Part shown: positions 14,407 through 15,652 of the stretch, in pieces | How positions within the stretch are numbered: position 1 is the stretch's first letter | Layout of the letters: each line of letters starts with the position of its first letter | NCBI GenBank assembly: GCA_964449305.1 | Contig: CAYUYM010000075.1 | Coordinates: 1-15,652, forward strand | Length of the DNA: 15,652 nucleotides | Origin: CAYUYM01 sp964449305 | Lineage (GTDB): Bacteria; Bacteroidota; Ignavibacteria; SZUA-365; CAYQST01 | Reading direction: 5' to 3' | Made by a program: the position numbers and the translations under genes | The notes under the pieces: model-generated | Database searches by the model: none | What the model saw: only the letters and a program-made list of their open reading frames with translations | What the model was told of the DNA's origin: nothing

Positions 14407-15652
14407 TCAGGTGTTCTTGTGGTAGAGAAGCGGGTTGGGGATGACGCGGCACTCCTCGGCGATGTGGATGTTTCCGTCGCATCGCCCCTGCGACCGCAGC
14501 TCGTAGAGCCGTGGAACCAGCCGGTCACGCAGCGCCTCGGGCGTGAGGGGGTTGATGAAGATGGCCGTCCCACCCTCGAAACCCGCGGGGACGTTGATCC
14601 GCAGCTTGATGTTGATGTGCCACGGCATCTTGAAGATGGAATCGAACGGGGTGAAGTACCACTCCTCGTTCACCGACGTCTGCCGGCCGATCGCCGCATG
14701 GCAGGCACGAACGATGTCGCTCATGCCGCGGACTTCTTCAGGGGTGTGTTCGTGCGGGCGGGCGTTCGCGGACTTCGAGTAGATCTCGATCGTCGGGTAG
14801 CGGTGTCCGATGCCCACAAAGGCCAGTGCATGATCGTTCTCCGCGAAGATCAGGTTGTGATGCCCGGCGAAGTTCGGCCCGAGCGCGTTGAACACGTTCT
14901 TGTCCTTGATGATCATCCGTATCTGGCGGTCGATCGCCTTGCCCCATTCATCGATGGCCACCAGCTGCGTGTGGAGATGATGGAAGCTGGCTCCCGCCGG
15001 CCGCAGCCAGTTCTTGTACACGCTGATGTACCGGACGTAGCGGTTGCTTTCCACGATGTCCGACAGCGCGTCGATGATGAACCGGAAGTAGTGGAAATGG
15101 TCGTCGTCGGACATGTCGCCCGTGGAGAAGATCTCATTCGCACGGCGCGCGCCGGGGAGGTAGTGCGCCTGCGCGATGATCAGTTCATGCCCGCCCCCGA
15201 AAAAGGCGTCGGCCATGGCCCACTTCTCCACATCGGGGATTGCATCGAAATCCTGGTGCTGATGTGAATGGGTGAGCTTGTACCGCAGGAGATCGTTCAC
15301 ATGCTGACACCCGACCGGGTCGGAATGATAGGCCTCCTTCCACTGCTGGTTTCTGGCGGAGAGCTTGTACCCGAAGTTCTTCTTCCAGTAGTCGATCGAG
15401 ACGATCTCGAAAAGGTTGGCCACACGCCGCAGCATTGCGGGTTCGTCGTGGTAGGTGGACGGGGCGATATGCCGACGGATCTCGACATCGCCACCACGCC
15501 GCACCATGCGGGCCTTCTCCGGGGCGGTCTGGTAATAGTTCGCCTCGCAGAAGGCGCAATGATCCTCCGGCGACCGCATCTCTCCCAGTTCATGGGAGGT
15601 CTCATGATGGTCGTCGAAGGAGGGTTTCCTTCCACGCGCAGGCACGGCCCAG
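14407..15652 (-). CDS. GalT-like nucleotidyltransferase of DUF4921 type (5' end cut by window)
   Basis: At least 414 residues of a HIT-superfamily protein resembling galactose-1-phosphate uridylyltransferase (GalT), probably of the DUF4921 family. Numbering from the GTG at 15645, a Cys pair C30-x2-C33 (DHCAFCEAN) fits the GalT zinc site, HELIIAQAH (153-161) matches the GalT substrate strand, and the active-site region reads SVYKNW...GASFHHLHTQL, with H223-L-H225 where GalT has His-Pro-His. A GTG occurs at 15645, but the frame stays open to the window edge with Trp-Ala before it, a pattern I recall as internal in this family, so the true start is probably outside. It lies 2 bases upstream of tsaD. 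The likely activity is nucleotide transfer onto or from a sugar phosphate; the substrate is not known. Confidence 0.8.
   Translation of the reverse strand, partial: WAVPARGRKPSFDDHHETSHELGEMRSPEDHCAFCEANYYQTAPEKARMVRRGGDVEIRRHIAPSTYHDEPAMLRRVANLFEIVSIDYWKKNFGYKLSARNQQWKEAYHSDPVGCQHVNDLLRYKLTHSHQHQDFDAIPDVEKWAMADAFFGGGHELIIAQAHYLPGARRANEIFSTGDMSDDDHFHYFRFIIDALSDIVESNRYVRYISVYKNWLRPAGASFHHLHTQLVAIDEWGKAIDRQIRMIIKDKNVFNALGPNFAGHHNLIFAENDHALAFVGIGHRYPTIEIYSKSANARPHEHTPEEVRGMSDIVRACHAAIGRQTSVNEEWYFTPFDSIFKMPWHINIKLRINVPAGFEGGTAIFINPLTPEALRDRLVPRLYELRSQGRCDGNIHIAEECRVIPNPLLYHKNT

Noticed and set aside
14405..14482. Extension of TsaD by 26 residues upstream of the GTG start
   Set aside because: The extension overlaps the GalT-like gene, and TsaD homologues begin at the V/M-I-T-L-G-I-E-S-S-C segment.

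Overview
The window is a gene-dense stretch of bacterial chromosome with high GC content (roughly 60-65% by eye) and almost no intergenic DNA. Three things point to the Bacteroidota/Chlorobiota (FCB) side of the tree: a full Bat locus in the gene order known from that group, a lipoprotein with the 'SC-A-QIAPTGGPPDTDPP'-type start typical of Bacteroidota Ig-like (Big_5) lipoproteins, and periplasmic SPOR-domain lipoproteins. The high GC and the many GTG or overlapping starts suggest a lineage outside classical low-GC Bacteroidia. That placement is inference. No rRNA, tRNA, CRISPR array, insertion sequence or phage gene was seen.

Region 1 (1-8037, plus strand) is a MoxR/Bat operon. It starts inside a MoxR AAA+ ATPase gene (5' end cut by the window) and continues with a DUF58 von Willebrand-like protein, a signal-anchored membrane protein with a cytoplasmic helical tail (third gene of the locus), BatA and BatB (membrane VWA proteins with intact MIDAS motifs), BatC (TPR protein with a striking Gln/Lys tract), BatD (large periplasmic multi-domain protein with one C-terminal membrane helix) and BatE (TPR, two membrane helices, SH3-like tail). 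Most junctions overlap by 4-8 bases or are separated by 4 bases, so the genes are probably co-transcribed and translationally coupled. By analogy with MoxR-VWA systems, the ATPase and DUF58 protein would act in the cytoplasm on an envelope complex made of the Bat proteins. The proposed role is aerotolerance, stress resistance or envelope protein maturation, but the biochemical activity of the locus is not established.

Region 2 (8108-10667, plus strand) holds an unrecognised outer-membrane beta-barrel-like protein, deoxyribose-phosphate aldolase (deoC), and two consecutive SPOR-domain lipoproteins. The first SPOR gene overlaps the deoC stop codon. The second has the aromatic residue of both SPOR strand motifs replaced by cysteine.

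Region 3 (10676-15652, minus strand) converges on region 2 with only 8 bases between stop codons, over an inverted repeat that may serve both operons as a terminator. Read in its own direction it encodes a GalT-like nucleotidyltransferase (DUF4921-type; 5' end cut by the window), TsaD (tRNA t6A synthesis), MltG (peptidoglycan lytic transglycosylase) and an Ig-like lipoprotein. These genes are also tightly packed (2-base gap, 41-base overlap, 4-base overlap).

The most interesting signals are: the (CAG/CAA)n tract in batC, with an open alternative frame running into batD; a G-quadruplex-type G cluster in a linker of batD; a cytoplasmic module shared by the third Bat-locus protein and BatD; the paired cysteines in the second SPOR domain; and an HLH in place of HPH in the GalT-like enzyme.
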